From contig NW_027469232.1 in the NCBI RefSeq assembly GCF_051020765.1, positions 248,001 through 312,000 of the forward strand: DNA of 64,000 bases. The letters are read 5' to 3'. Under the pieces are notes generated by a model. The model had not been told where the DNA came from, searched no databases, and saw only the letters and a program-made list of their open reading frames with translations. Source of the DNA: Lasioglossum baleicum. Lineage: Eukaryota > Arthropoda > Insecta > Hymenoptera > Halictidae. The position numbers were made by a program, and so were the translations under genes. Positions 1 through 13,431 of this stretch are shown in pieces. How positions within the stretch are numbered: the first letter of the stretch is position 1; every line of letters begins with the position of its first letter.

Positions 1-90
1 GCATAACGGATAACGCATAACGCATAACGCATAACGCATAACGGATAACGCATGACGCATAACGGATAACCCACAACGCATAACGCATAA

Positions 91-1651
91 AGCATAGTCC
101 ATAACGCATAACGCATGACACATTACTCATAACGCATTACGCATAACGCATAACGCATAATGCATAACGCATTACGCATAACGCATAACGCTCAATGAAA
201 AAGTCATAACGCATAACGCATATCGCATAACCCGTAAAGCACAACGCATAACACATAACGCATAACGCATAACGCATAACGCATAACGCATAACGCATAA
301 CGCATAACGCATAACGCATAACGCATAACGCATAACGCATAACGCATAACGCATAACGCATAACGCATAACGCATAACGCATAACGCATAACGCATAACG
401 CATAACGCATAACGCATAACGCATAACGCATAACGCATAACGCATAACGCATAACGCATAACGCATAACGCATAACGCATAACGCATAACGCATAACGCA
501 TAACGCATAACGCATAACGCATAACGCATGACGCATAACGCATAACGCATAGCGCATAACGCATAACGCATAACGCATAAAGCATAACGCATAACGCATA
601 ACGCATAACGCATAACGCATAACGCATAACGCATAACGCATAACGCATAACGCATAACGCATAACGCATAACGCATAACGCATAACGCATAACGCATAAC
701 GCATAACGCATAACGCATAACGCATAACGCATAACGCATAACGCATAACGCATAACGCATAACGCATAACGCATAACGCATGACGCATGACGCATAACGC
801 ATAACGCATAGCGCATAACGCATAACGCATAACGCATAAAGCATAACGCATAACGCATAACGCATAACGCATAACGCATAACGCATAACGCATAACGCAT
901 AACGCATAACGCATAACGCATAACGCATAACGCATAACGCATAACGCATAACGCATAACGCATAACGCATAACGCATAACGCATAACGCATAACGCATAA
1001 CGCATAACGCATAACGCATAACGCATAACGCATAACGCATAACGCATAACGCATAACGCATAACGCATAACGCATAACGCATAACGCATAACGAATAACG
1101 CATATCGCATAACGTATAACGCTTAACGCATAACGCATAACGCATAACGCATAACGAATAACGCATATCGCATAACGCATAACGCAGAACGCGTAACGCA
1201 TAACGCATAACGCATATCGCATAACCCGTAATGCACAACGCATAACACATAACGCATAACGCATAACGCATAACGCATAACGCATAACGCATAACGCATA
1301 ACGCATAACGCATAACGCATAACACATAACGCATAACGCATAACGCATAACGCATAACGCATATCGCATAACGCATAACGCATAACGCATAACGCATAAC
1401 GCATAACGCATAACGCATAACGCATAACGCATAACGCATAACGCATAACGCATAACGCATAACGCATAACGCATAACGCATAACGCATAACGAATAACGC
1501 ATATCGCATAACGTATAACGCTTAACGCATAACGCATAACGCATAACGCATAACGCAGAACGCGTAACGCATAACGGATAACGCATAACGCATAACGCAT
1601 AACGGATAACGCATGACGCATAACGGATAACCCACAACGCATAACGCATAA
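91..1651. repeat. Family A module with core, copy 1
   Basis: Marker order is C1A+A7G, C1T+G2C, A6G, G2A+A6T, G2T, A6T, then C1T and A6T forming a small inverted repeat (158-174). Next come the 21-bp diverged core (190-210), A7T, G2C+A4G, C1A+T5C and G2A. After long canonical runs with A6G, A7G and C1A singles there are two copies of the five-unit marker (C3A, A7T, canonical, C3T, A4T), the G2C+A4G / C1T+T5C pair at 1225 and a third five-unit marker near 1492. The module ends with T5G, A4G and C3G units leading into the next C1A+A7G. Its length of 1,561 bp is 223 heptamers, the same spacing as between the markers at 13,432 and 14,993. Confidence 0.85.
158..174. repeat. Small inverted repeat, ten copies in family A modules
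   Basis: A C1T unit preceded by canonical and followed by A6T gives 6-bp arms TAATGC and GCATTA around a 5-bp loop. It always lies 67 bp after the start of the C1A+A7G unit: 158, 1719, 4196, 5547, 6954, 12029, 13499, 15060, 15746 and 16999. The module at 18,248 has lost it. The arms are short, so this may be an accident of three adjacent substitutions copied by duplication. Confidence 0.7.
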
Positions 1652-4128
1652 AGCATAGTCCATAACGCATAACGCATGACACATTACTCATAACGCATTA
1701 CGCATAACGCATAACGCATAATGCATAACGCATTACGCATAACGCATAACGCATAACGCATAACGCATAACGCATAACGCATAACGCATAACGCATAACG
1801 CATAACGCATAACGCATAACGCATAACGCATAACGCATAACGCATAACGCATAACGCATAACGCATAACGCATAACGCATAACGCATAACGCATAACGCA
1901 TAACGCATAACGCATAACGCATAACGCATAACGCATAACGCATAACGCATAACGCATAACGCATAACGCATAACGCATAACGCATAACGCATAACGCATA
2001 ACGCATAACGAATAACGCATATCGCATAACGTATAACGCTTAACGCATAACGCATAACGCATAACGCATAACGCATAACGCGTAACGCATAACGGATAAC
2101 GCATAACGGATAACGCATAACGCATAACGCATAACGCATAACGGATAACGCATGACGCATAACGGATAACCCACAACGCATAACGCATAACGCATAACGA
2201 ATAACGCATATCGCATAACGTATAACGCTTAACGCATAACGCATAACGCATAACGCAGAACGCGTAACGCATAACGCATAACGCATAACGCATAACGCAT
2301 AACGCATAACGAATAACGCATAACGCATAACGCATAACGCATAACGCATAACGCATAACGCATAACGCATAACGCATAACGCATAACGCATAACGCATAA
2401 CGCATAACGCATAACGCATAACGCATAACGCATAACGCATGACGCATAACGCATAACGCATAACGCATAACGCATAACGCATAACGCATAACGCATAACG
2501 CATAACGCATAACGCATAACGCATAACGCATAACGCATAACGCATAACGCATAACGCATAACGCATAACGCATAACGCATAACGCATAACGCATAACGCA
2601 TAACGCATAACGCATAACGCATAACGCATAACGCATAACGCATAACGCATAACGCATAACGCATGACGCATAACGCATAACGCATAACGCATAACGCATG
2701 ACGCATGACGCATAACGCATAACGCATAACGCATAACGCATAACGCATAACGCATAACGCATAACGAATAACGCATATCGCATAACGCATAACGCAGAAC
2801 GCGTAACGCATAACGCATAACGCATATCGCATAACCCGTAATGCACAACGCATAACACATAACGCATAACGCATAACGCATAACGCATAACGCATAACGC
2901 ATAACGCATAACGCATAACGCATAACGCATAACGCATAACGCATAACGCATAACGCATAACGCATAACGCATAACGCATAACGCATAACGCATAACGCAT
3001 AACGCATAACGCATAACGCATAACGCATAACGCATAACGCATAACGCATTACGCATAACGCATAACGCATAACGCATAACGCATAACGCATAACGCATAA
3101 CGCATAACGCATAACGCATAACGCATAACGCATAACGCATAACGCATAACGCATAACGCATAACGCATAACGCATAACGCATAACGCATAACGAATAACG
3201 CATAACGCATAACGCATAACGCATAACGCATAACGCATAACGCATAACGCATAACGCATAACGCATAACGCATAACGCATAACGCATAACGCATAACGCA
3301 TAACGCAGAACGCATAACGCATAACGCATGACGCATAACGCAGAACGCATAACGCATAACGCATGACGCATAACGCATAACGCATAACGCATAACGCATA
3401 ACGCATAACGCATAACGCATAACGCATAACGCATAACGCATAACGCATAACGCATAACGCATAACGCATAACGCATAACGCATAACGCATAACGCATAAC
3501 GCATAACGCATAACGAATAACGCATATCGCATAACGTATAACGCTAAACGCATAACGCATAACGCATAACGCATAACGCATACGCATAACGCATAACGCA
3601 TAACGCATAACGCATAACGCATAACGCATAACGCATAACGCATAACGCATAACGCATAACGCATAACGCAGAACGCATAACGCATAACGCATGACGCATA
3701 ACGCATAACGCATAGCGCATAACGCATAACGCATAACGCATAAAGCATAACGCATAACGCATAACGCATAACGCATAACGCATAACGCATAACGCATAAC
3801 GCATAACGCATAACGCATAACGCATAACGCATAACGCATAACGCATAACGCATAACGCATAACGCATAACGCATAACGCATAACGCATAACGCATAACGC
3901 ATAACGCATAACGCATAACGCATAACGCATAACGCATAACGCATAACGCATAACGCATAACGAATAACGCATATCGCATAACGTATAACGCTTAACGCAT
4001 AACGCATAACGCATAACGCGTAACGCATAACGGATAACGCATAACGGATAACGCATAACGCATAACGCATAACGCATAACGGATAACGCATGACGCATAA
4101 CGGATAACCCACAACGCATAACGCATAA
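1652..4128. repeat. Family A module without core, copy 1 (long form)
   Basis: It starts with the same marker series and the inverted repeat (1719-1735) but has no diverged core. Instead canonical units run to a five-unit marker near 2008, followed by a second C3G/G2C+T5C group at 2171 and the G2C+A4G / C1T+T5C pair at 2835. Beyond 2.9 kb it carries an extra stretch of canonical units with T5G/A6G groups (3305-3365 and 3668) that the partner module at 5480-6886 lacks. It contains a one-base register loss near 3581, where a unit ends in one A instead of two, and an unusual CGCTAAA unit at 3543 where A4T would be expected. Confidence 0.8.
3578..3585. other. Isolated one-base register break in the array
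   Basis: One heptamer reads CGCATA and is followed directly by the next CGC, so one A is missing. The diverged core lies at positions congruent to 4 modulo 7 before this point (193) and congruent to 3 at all 38 copies checked from 4231 to 46,588. This is therefore the only net register change in that span. It could be a true deletion or a homopolymer-type consensus error; the same AA to A loss dominates the indels after 59.26 kb. Confidence 0.85.
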
Positions 4129-5479
4129 AGCATAGTCCATAACGCATAACGCATGACACATTACTCATAACGCATTACGCATAACGCATAACGCATAATG
4201 CATAACGCATTACGCATAACGCATAACGCTCAATGAAAAAGTCATAACGCATAACGCATATCGCATAACCCGTAAAGCACAACGCATAACACATAACGCA
4301 TAACGCATAACGCATAACGCATAACGCATAACGCATAACGCATAACGCATAACGCATAACGCATAACGCATAACGCATAACGCATAACGCATAACGCATA
4401 ACGCATAACGCATAACGCATAACGCATAACGCATAACGCATAACGCATAACGCATAACGCATAACGCATAACGCATAACGCATAACGCATAACGCATAAC
4501 GCATAACGCATAACGCATAACGCATAACGCATAACGCATAACGCATAACGCATAACGCATAACGCATAACGCATAACGCATAACGCATAACGCATAACGC
4601 ATAACGCATAACGCATAACGCATAACGCATAACGCATAACGCATAACGCATAACGCATAACGCATAACGCATAACGCATAACGCATAACGCATAACGCAT
4701 AACGCATAACGCATAACGCATAACGCATAACGCATAACGCATAACGCATAACGCATAACGCATAACGCATAACGCATAACGCATAACGCATAACGCATAA
4801 CGCATAACGCATAACGCATAACGCATAACGCATAACGCATAACGCATAACGCATAACGCATAACGCATAACGCATAACGCATAACGCATAACGCATGACG
4901 CATAACGCATAACGCATAACGCATAACGCATGACGCATGACGCATAACGCATAACGCATAACGCATAACGCATAACGCATAACGCATAACGAATAACGCA
5001 TATCGCATAACGCATAACGCAGAACGCGTAACGCATAACGCATAACGCATATCGCATAACCCGTAATGCACAACGCATAACACATAACGCATAACGCATA
5101 ACGCATAACGCATAACGCATAACGCATAACGCATAACGCATAACACATAACGCATAACGCATAACGCATAACGCATAACGCATAACGCATAACGCATAAC
5201 GCATAACGCATAACGCATAACGCATAACGCATAACGCATAACGCATAACGCATAACGCATAACGCATAACGCATAACGCATAACGCATAACGCATAACGC
5301 ATAACGAATAACGCATATCGCATAACGTATAACGCTTAACGCATAACGCATAACGCATAACGCATAACGCAGAACGCGTAACGCATAACGGATAACGCAT
5401 AACGGATAACGCATAACGCATAACGCATAACGGATAACGCATGACGCATAACGGATAACCCACAACGCATAACGCATAA
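4129..5479. repeat. Family A module with core, copy 2
   Basis: It has the same marker order as 91-1651: C1A+A7G, C1T+G2C, A6G, G2A+A6T, G2T, the inverted repeat at 4196-4212, the diverged core at 4228-4248, A7T, G2C+A4G, C1A+T5C and G2A. A long nearly pure canonical run covers about 4.30-4.89 kb. The G2C+A4G / C1T+T5C pair follows at 5060, then the five-unit marker near 5305, T5G, A4G and C3G. Its length is 1,351 bp or 193 heptamers, 30 units shorter than copy 1, with the difference in canonical spacer. Confidence 0.83.
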
Positions 5480-6886
5480 AGCATAGTCCATAACGCATAA
5501 CGCATGACACATTACTCATAACGCATTACGCATAACGCATAACGCATAATGCATAACGCATTACGCATAACGCATAACGCATAACGCATAACGCATAACG
5601 CATAACGCATAACGCATAACGCATAACGCATAACGCATAACGCATAACGCATAACGCATAACGCATAACGCATAACGCATAACGCATAACGCATAACGCA
5701 TAACGCATAACGCATAACGCATAACGCATAACGCATAACGCATAACGCATAACGCATAACGCATAACGCATAACGCATAACGCATAACGCATAACGCATA
5801 ACGCATAACGCATAACGCATAACGCATAACGCATAACGCATAACGCATAACGCATAACGAATAACGCATATCGCATAACGTATAACGCTTAACGCATAAC
5901 GCATAACGCATAACGCATAACGCATAACGCGTAACGCATAACGGATAACGCATAACGGATAACGCATAACGCATAACGCATAACGCATAACGCATAACGG
6001 ATAACGCATGACGCATAACGGATAACCCACAACGCATAACGCATAACGCATAACGAATAACGCATATCGCATAACGTATAACGCTTAACGCATAACGCAT
6101 AACGCATAACGCAGAACGCGTAACGCATAACGCATAACGCATAACGCATAACGCATAACGCATAACGCATAACGAATAACGCATAACGCATAACGCATAA
6201 CGCATAACGCATAACGCATAACGCATAACGCATAACGCATAACGCATAACGCATAACGCATAACGCATAACGCATAACGCATAACGCATAACGCATGACG
6301 CATAACGCATAACGCATAACGCATAACGCATAACGCATAACGCATAACGCATAACGCATAACGCATAACGCATAACGCATAACGCATAACGCATAACGCA
6401 TAACGCATAACGCATAACGCATAACGCATAACGCATAACGCATAACGCATAACGCATAACGCATAACGCATAACGCATAACGCATAACGCATAACGCATA
6501 ACGCATAACGCATAACGCATAACGCATAACGCATAACGCATAACGCATGACGCATAACGCATAACGCATAACGCATAACGCATGACGCATGACGCATAAC
6601 GCATAACGCATAACGCATAACGCATAACGCATAACGCATAACGCATAACGAATAACGCATATCGCATAACGCATAACGCAGAACGCGTAACGCATAACGC
6701 ATAACGCATATCGCATAACCCGTAATGCACAACGCATAACACATAACGCATAACGCATAACGCATAACGCATAACGCATAACGCATAACGCATAACGCAT
6801 AACGCATAACGGATAACGCATAACGCATAACGCATAACGGATAACGCATGACGCATAACGGATAACCCACAACGCATAACGCATAA
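5480..6886. repeat. Family A module without core, copy 2 (short form)
   Basis: It is the partner of 1652-4128: inverted repeat at 5547-5563, no core, five-unit marker near 5857, second G2C+T5C unit near 6025, and G2C+A4G / C1T+T5C pair at 6719. After that pair only 168 bp separate it from the next C1A+A7G unit, against about 1.29 kb in copy 1. Together with 4129-5479 it makes a composite duplicate of 91-4128 with one large internal length difference. Confidence 0.82.
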
Positions 6887-8041
6887 AGCATAGTCCATAA
6901 CGCATAACGCATGACACATTACTCATAACGCATTACGCATAACGCATAACGCATAATGCATAACGCATTACGCATAACGCATAACGCATAACGCATAACG
7001 CATAACGCATAACGCATAACGCATAACGCATAACGCATAACGCATAACGCATAACGCATAACGCATAACGCATAACGCATAACGCATAACGCATAACGCA
7101 TAACGCATAACGCATAACGCATAACGCATAACGCATAACGCATAACGCATAACGCATAACGCATAACGCATAACGCATAACGCATAACGCATAACGCATA
7201 ACGCATAACGCATAACGCATAACGCATAACGCATAACGCATAACGCATAACGAATAACGCATATCGCATAACGTATAACGCTTAACGCATAACGCATAAC
7301 GCATAACGCATAACGCATAACGCATAACGCATAACGCATAACGCATAACGCATAACGCATAACGCATAACGCATAACGCATAACGCATAACGCATGACGC
7401 ATAACGCATAACGCATAACGCATAACGCATAACGCATAACGCATAACGCATAACGCATAACGCATAACGCATAACGCATAACGCATAACGCATAACGCAT
7501 AACGCATAACGCATAACGCATAACGCATAACGCATAACGCATAACGCATAACGCATAACGCATAACGCATAACGCATAACGCATAACGCATAACGCATAA
7601 CGCATAACGCATAACGCATAACGCATAACGCATAACGCATAACGCATAACGCATAACGCATAACGCATAACGCATAACGCATAACGCATGACGCATAACG
7701 CATAACGCATAACGCATAACGCATGACGCATGACGCATAACGCATAACGCATAACGCATAACGCATAACGCATAACGCATAACGAATAACGCATATCGCA
7801 TAACGTATAACGCTTAACGCATAACGCATAACGCATAACGCATAACGCGTAACGCATAACGGATAACGCATAACGGATAACGCATAACGCATAACGCATA
7901 ACGCATAACGCATAACGCATAACGCATAACGCATAACGCATAACGCATAACGCATAACGCATAACGCATAACGCATAACGCATAACGCATAACGCATAAC
8001 GCATAACGCATAACGCATAACGCATGACGCATAACGCATAA
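6887..8041. repeat. Family A module tail, mostly canonical
   Basis: It begins with the C1A+A7G series and the inverted repeat (6954-6970), lacks the core, and is largely canonical. Five-unit markers occur near 7250 and 7786, A6G units near 7393 and 7687-7730, and an A4G/C3G/C3G group near 7846-7872. Nothing other than heptamers is present. The right edge is the first A7T unit of the family B island. Confidence 0.75.
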
Positions 8042-8890
8042 CGCATATCGCATAACGCATAACGTTCAATGAAAAAGTCATAACGCATAACGCATATCGC
8101 ATAACCCGTAAAGCACAACGCATAACACATAACGCATAACGCATAACACATAACGCATAACGCATAACGCATAACGTATAACGCTTAACGCATAACGCAT
8201 AACACATAACGCATAACGCATAACGCATAACGCATAACGCATAACGCGTAACGCGTAACGCATAACGCATAACGCATAACGCATAACGCATAACGCATAA
8301 CGCATAACGCATAACGCATAACGCATAACGCATAACGCATAACGCATAACGCATAACGCATAACACATAACGCATAACGCATAACGCATAACGCATAACG
8401 CATAACGCATAACGCATAACGGATAACGAATAACGCATATCGCATAACGTATAACGCATAACGCATAACGCATAACGCATAACGCATAACGCATAACGCA
8501 TAACGCATAACGCATAACGCATAACGCATAACGCATAACGCATATCGCATAACGCATAACGTTCAATGAAAAAGTCATAACGCATAACGCATATCGCATA
8601 ACCCGTAAAGCACAACGCATAACACATAACGCATAACGCATAACACATAACGCATAACGCATAACGCATAACGTATAACGCTTAACGCATAACGCATAAC
8701 ACATAACGCATAACGCATAACGCATAACGCATAACGCATAACGCGTAACGCGTAACGCATAACGCATAACGCATAACGCATAACGCATAACGCATAACGC
8801 ATAACGCATAACGCATAACGCATAACGCATAACGCATAACGCATAACGCATAACGCATAACGCATAACGCATAACGCATAACGCATAACG
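8042..8890. repeat. Family B island: 497-bp tandem duplication
   Basis: Two copies of a family B module begin with A7T at 8042 and 8539, exactly 497 bp or 71 heptamers apart. Each runs A7T, the diverged core in its B form (first unit C3T+A4T+T5C, cores near 8064 and 8561), A7T, G2C+A4G, C1A+T5C, G2A, a second G2A, C3T, A4T, a third G2A and an A4G doublet. The second copy is cut short by a return to family A markers (C3G near 8939). This vocabulary otherwise dominates only after 20.5 kb. Confidence 0.85.
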
Positions 8891-9462
8891 CTTAACGCAT
8901 AACGCATAACGCATAACGCATAACGCGTAACGCATAACGGATAACGCATAACGGATAACGCATAACGCATAACGCATAACGCATAACGCATAACGAATAA
9001 CGCATATCGCATAACGTATAACGCTTAACGCATAACGCATAACGCATAACGCAGAACGCGTAACGCATAACGCATAACGCATAACGCATAACGCATAACG
9101 CATAACGCATAACGCATAACGCATAACGCATAACGCATAACGCATAACGCATAACGCATAACGCATAACGCATAACGCATAACGCATAACGCATAACGCA
9201 TCACGCATAACGCATAACGCATAACGCATAACGCATAACGCATAACGCATAACGCATAACGCATAACGCATAACGCATAACGCATAACGCATAACGCATA
9301 ACGCATAACGCATAACGCATAACGCATAACGCATAACGCATAACGCATAACGCATAACGCATAACGCATGACGCATGACGCATAACGCATAACGCATAAC
9401 GCATAACGCATAACGCATAACGCATAACGCATAACGCATAACGCATAACGCATAACGCATAA
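8891..9462. repeat. Mixed short family A fragment with canonical units
   Basis: It holds one A4G unit, two C3G units near 8939-8959, a five-unit marker near 8996, one T5G/A4G pair near 9054, an A6C unit near 9199 and an A6G doublet near 9366. The rest is canonical. It reads as a decayed or truncated A module joining the B island to the next block. Confidence 0.7.
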
Positions 9463-11218
9463 CGAATAACGCATATCGCATAACGTATAACGCTTAACGC
9501 ATAACGCATAACGCATAACGCATAACGAATAACGCATATCGCATAACGTATAACGCTTAACGCATAACGCATAACGCATAACGCGTAACGCATAACGGAA
9601 AACGCATAACGGATAACGCATAACGCATAACGCATAACGCATAACGCATAACGCATAACGCATAACGGATAACGCATGACGCATAACGGATAACCCACAA
9701 CGCATAACGCATAAAGCATAACGAATAACGCATATCGCATAACGTATAACGCTTAACGCATAACGCATAACGCATAACGCATAACGCATAACGCATAACG
9801 CGTAACGCATAACGGATAACGCATAACGCATAACGCATAACGCATAACGCATAACGCATAACGCATAACGCATAACGCATAACGCATAACGCATAACGCA
9901 TAACGCATAACGCATAACGCATAACGCATAACGCATAACGCATAACGCATAACGAATAACGCATATCGCATAACGTATAACGCTTAACGCATAACGCATA
10001 ACGCATAACGCATAACGAATAACGCATATCGCATAACGTATAACGCTTAACGCATAACGCATAACGCATAACGCGTAACGCATAACGGAAAACGCATAAC
10101 GGATAACGCATAACGCATAACGCATAACGCATAACGCATAACGCATAACGCATAACGGATAACGCATGACGCATAACGGATAACCCACAACGCATAACGC
10201 ATAAAGCATAACGAATAACGCATATCGCATAACGTATAACGCTTAACGCATAACGCATAACGCATAACGCATAACGCATAACGCATAACGCGTAACGCAT
10301 AACGGATAACGCGTAACGCATAACGCATAACGCATAACGCATAACGCATAACGCATAACGCATAACGCATAACGCATAACGCATAACGCATAACGAATAA
10401 CGCATATCGCATAACGTATAACGCTTAACGCATAACGCATAACGCATAACGCATAACGAATAACGCATATCGCATAACGTATAACGCTTAACGCATAACG
10501 CATAACGCATAACGCGTAACGCATAACGGAAAACGCATAACGGATAACGCATAACGCATAACGCATAACGCATAACGCATAACGCATAACGCATAACGGA
10601 TAACGCATGACGCATAACGGATAACCCACAACGCATAACGCATAAAGCATAACGAATAACGCATATCGCATAACGTATAACGCTTAACGCATAACGCATA
10701 ACGCATAACGCATAACGCATAACGCATAACGCGTAACGCATAACGGATAACGCATAACGCATAACGCATAACGCATAACGCATAACGCATAACGCATAAC
10801 GCATAACGCATAACGCATAACGCATAACGCATAACGCATAACGCATAACGCATAACGCATAACGCATAACGCATAACGCATAACGCATAACGCATAACGC
10901 ATAACGCATAACGCATAACGCATAACGAATAACGCATATCGCATAACGTATAACGCTTAACGCATAACGCATAACGCATAACGCATAACGAATAACGCAT
11001 ATCGCATAACGTATAACGCTTAACGCATAACGCATAACGCATAACGCGTAACGCATAACGGAAAACGCATAACGGATAACGCATAACGCATAACGCATAA
11101 CGCATAACGCATAACGCATAACGCATAACGGATAACGCATGACGCATAACGGATAACCCACAACGCATAACGCATAAAGCATAACGAATAACGCATATCG
11201 CATAACGTATAACGCTTA
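9463..11218. repeat. Four-copy block of the C3G+T5A module, block 1
   Basis: The diagnostic unit CGGAAAA (C3G+T5A) occurs at 9596, 10086, 10527 and 11059, spaced 490, 441 and 532 bp (70, 63 and 76 heptamers). The first copies checked are preceded by two five-unit markers, 133 and 70 bp upstream. Each unit is followed by C3G, seven canonical units, C3G, A6G, C3G, G2C+T5C, C1A, a five-unit marker, A4G and C3G. The copies differ mainly in the number of canonical heptamers after the last C3G; the third region also has an extra A4G near 10,310. The block ends with a five-unit marker at about 11,184-11,218. Confidence 0.9.
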
Positions 11219-11961
11219 ACGCATAACGCATAACGCATAACGCATAACGCATAACGCATAACGCATAACGCGTAACGCATAACGGATAACGCATAACGCA
11301 TAACGCATAACGCATAACGCATAACGCATAACGCATAACGCATAACGCATAACGCATAACGCATAACGCATAACGCATAACGCATAACGCATAACGCATA
11401 ACGCATAACGCATAACGCATAACGCATAACGCATAACGCATAACGCATAACGCATAACGCATAACGCATAACGCATAACGCATAACGCATAACGCATAAC
11501 GCATAACGCATAACGCATAACGCATAACGCATAACGCATAACGCATAACGCATAACGCATAACGCATAACGCATAACGCATAACGAATAACGCATAACGC
11601 ATAACGCATAACGCATAACGCATAACGCATAACGCATAACGCATAACGCATAACGCATGACGCATGACGCATAACGCATAACGCATAACGCATAACGCAT
11701 AACGCATAACGCATAACGCATCACGCATAACGCATAACGCATAACGCATAACGCATAACGCATAACGCATAACGCATAACGAATAACGCATATCGCATAA
11801 CGTATAACGCTTAACGCATAACGCATAACGCATAACGCAGAACGCGTAACGCATAACGGATAACGCATAACGGATAACGCATAACGCATAACGCATAACG
11901 CATAACGCATAACGGATAACGCATGACGCATAACGGATAACCCACAACGCATAACGCATAA
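11219..11961. repeat. Canonical spacer and partial family A module
   Basis: One A4G and one C3G unit lie near 11,270-11,290, followed by about 290 bp of pure canonical units. A C3A unit lies near 11,584, an A6G doublet near 11,656 and an A6C unit near 11,719. A five-unit marker near 11,780 leads into T5G, A4G, C3G, A6G and G2C+T5C units before the next C1A+A7G. No non-repeat sequence is present. Confidence 0.75.
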
Positions 11962-13431
11962 AGCATAGTTCATAACGCATAACGCATGACACATTACTCA
12001 TAACGCATTACGCATAACGCATAACGCATAATGCATAACGCATTACGCATAACGCATAACGCATAACGCATAACGCATAACGCATAACGCATAACGCATA
12101 ACGCATAACGCATAACGCATAACGCATAACGCATAACGCATAACGCATAACGCATAACGCATAACGCATAACGCATAACGCATAACGCATAACGCATAAC
12201 GCATAACGCATAACGCATAACGCATAACGCATAACGCATAACGCATAACGCATAACGCATAACGCATAACGCATAACGCATAACGCATAACGCATAACGC
12301 ATAACGCATAACGCATAACGCATAACGCATAACGCATAACGCATAACGCATAACGCATAACGGATAACGAATAACGCATATCGCATAACGCATAACGCAT
12401 AACGCATAACGCATAACGCATAACGCATAACGCATAACGCATAACGCATAACGCATAACGCATAACGCATAACGCATAACGCATAACGCATAACGCATAA
12501 CGCATAACGCATAACGCATAACGCATAACGCATAACGCATAACGCATAACGCATAACGCATAACGCATAACGCATAACGCATAACGCATAACGCATAACG
12601 CATAACGCATAACGCATAACGCATAACGCATAACGCATAACGCATAACGCATAACGCATAACGCATAACGCATAACGCATAACGCATAACGCATAACGCA
12701 TAACGCATAACGCATAACGCATAACGCATAACGCATAACGCATAACGCATAACGCATAACGCATAACGCATAACGCATAACGCATAACGCATAACGCATA
12801 ACGCATAACGCATAACGCATAACGCATAACGCATAACGCATAACGCATAACGCATAACGCATAACGCATAACGCATAACGCATAACGCATAACGCATAAC
12901 GCATAACGCATAACGCATAACGCATAACGCATAACGCATAACGCATAACGCATAACGCATAACGCATAACGCATAACGCATAACGCATAACGCATAACGC
13001 ATAACGCATAACGCATAACGCATAACGCATAACGCATAACGCATAACGCATAACGCATAACGCATAACGCATAACGCATAACGCATAACGCATAACGCAT
13101 AACGCATAACGCATAACGCATAACGCATAACGCATAACGCATAACGCATAACGCATAACGCATAACGCATAACGCATAACGCATAACGCATAACGCATAA
13201 CGCATAACGCATAACGCATAACGCATAACGCATAACGCATAACGCATAACGCATAACGCATAACGAATAACGCATATCGCATAACGTATAACGCTTAACG
13301 CATAACGCATAACGCATAACGCGTAACGCATAACGGATAACGCATAACGGATAACGCATAACGCATAACGCATAACGCATAACGGATAACGCATGACGCA
13401 TAACGGATAACCCACAACGCATAACGCATAA
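11962..13431. repeat. Family A module with an expanded pure canonical run
   Basis: It opens with C1A+A7G, here followed by T T C A T A A instead of the usual C1T+G2C unit. The inverted repeat lies at 12,029-12,045 and there is no core. After about 310 bp of canonical units come C3G, C3A and A7T at 12,361-12,381, then the pure run. A five-unit marker at 13,264 and the A4G, C3G, A6G and G2C+T5C group close it. Its length is 1,470 bp or 210 heptamers. Confidence 0.82.
12382..13263. repeat. Pure run of 126 canonical heptamers
   Basis: 882 bp with no substitution or indel by my reading. It is the longest uninterrupted canonical stretch in the window; the next longest I see is about 14,279-14,832. 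It is bounded on the left by C3G, C3A and A7T units and on the right by C3A of a five-unit marker. Such purity suggests recent expansion by slippage or unequal exchange. A collapsed or over-extended assembly could give the same picture. Confidence 0.88.

Larger units (their letters stand above)
1..8041. repeat. Family A higher-order repeat domain, left part
   Basis: This domain is marked by C3G units, a G2C+T5C unit (near 71, 1631, 2171, 4108, 5459, 6025 and 6865), a C1A+A7G unit followed directly by C1T+G2C (91, 1652, 4129, 5480, 6887) and a G2C+A4G unit followed by C1T+T5C (1225, 2835, 5060, 6719). The last pair is confined to this stretch; elsewhere the second unit is C1A+T5C. Two module types alternate, one with the diverged core and one without, and the pair is duplicated. 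Canonical units fill the gaps between marker units in variable number. The window opens inside a module, so its first 90 bases are a partial copy. Confidence 0.9.
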
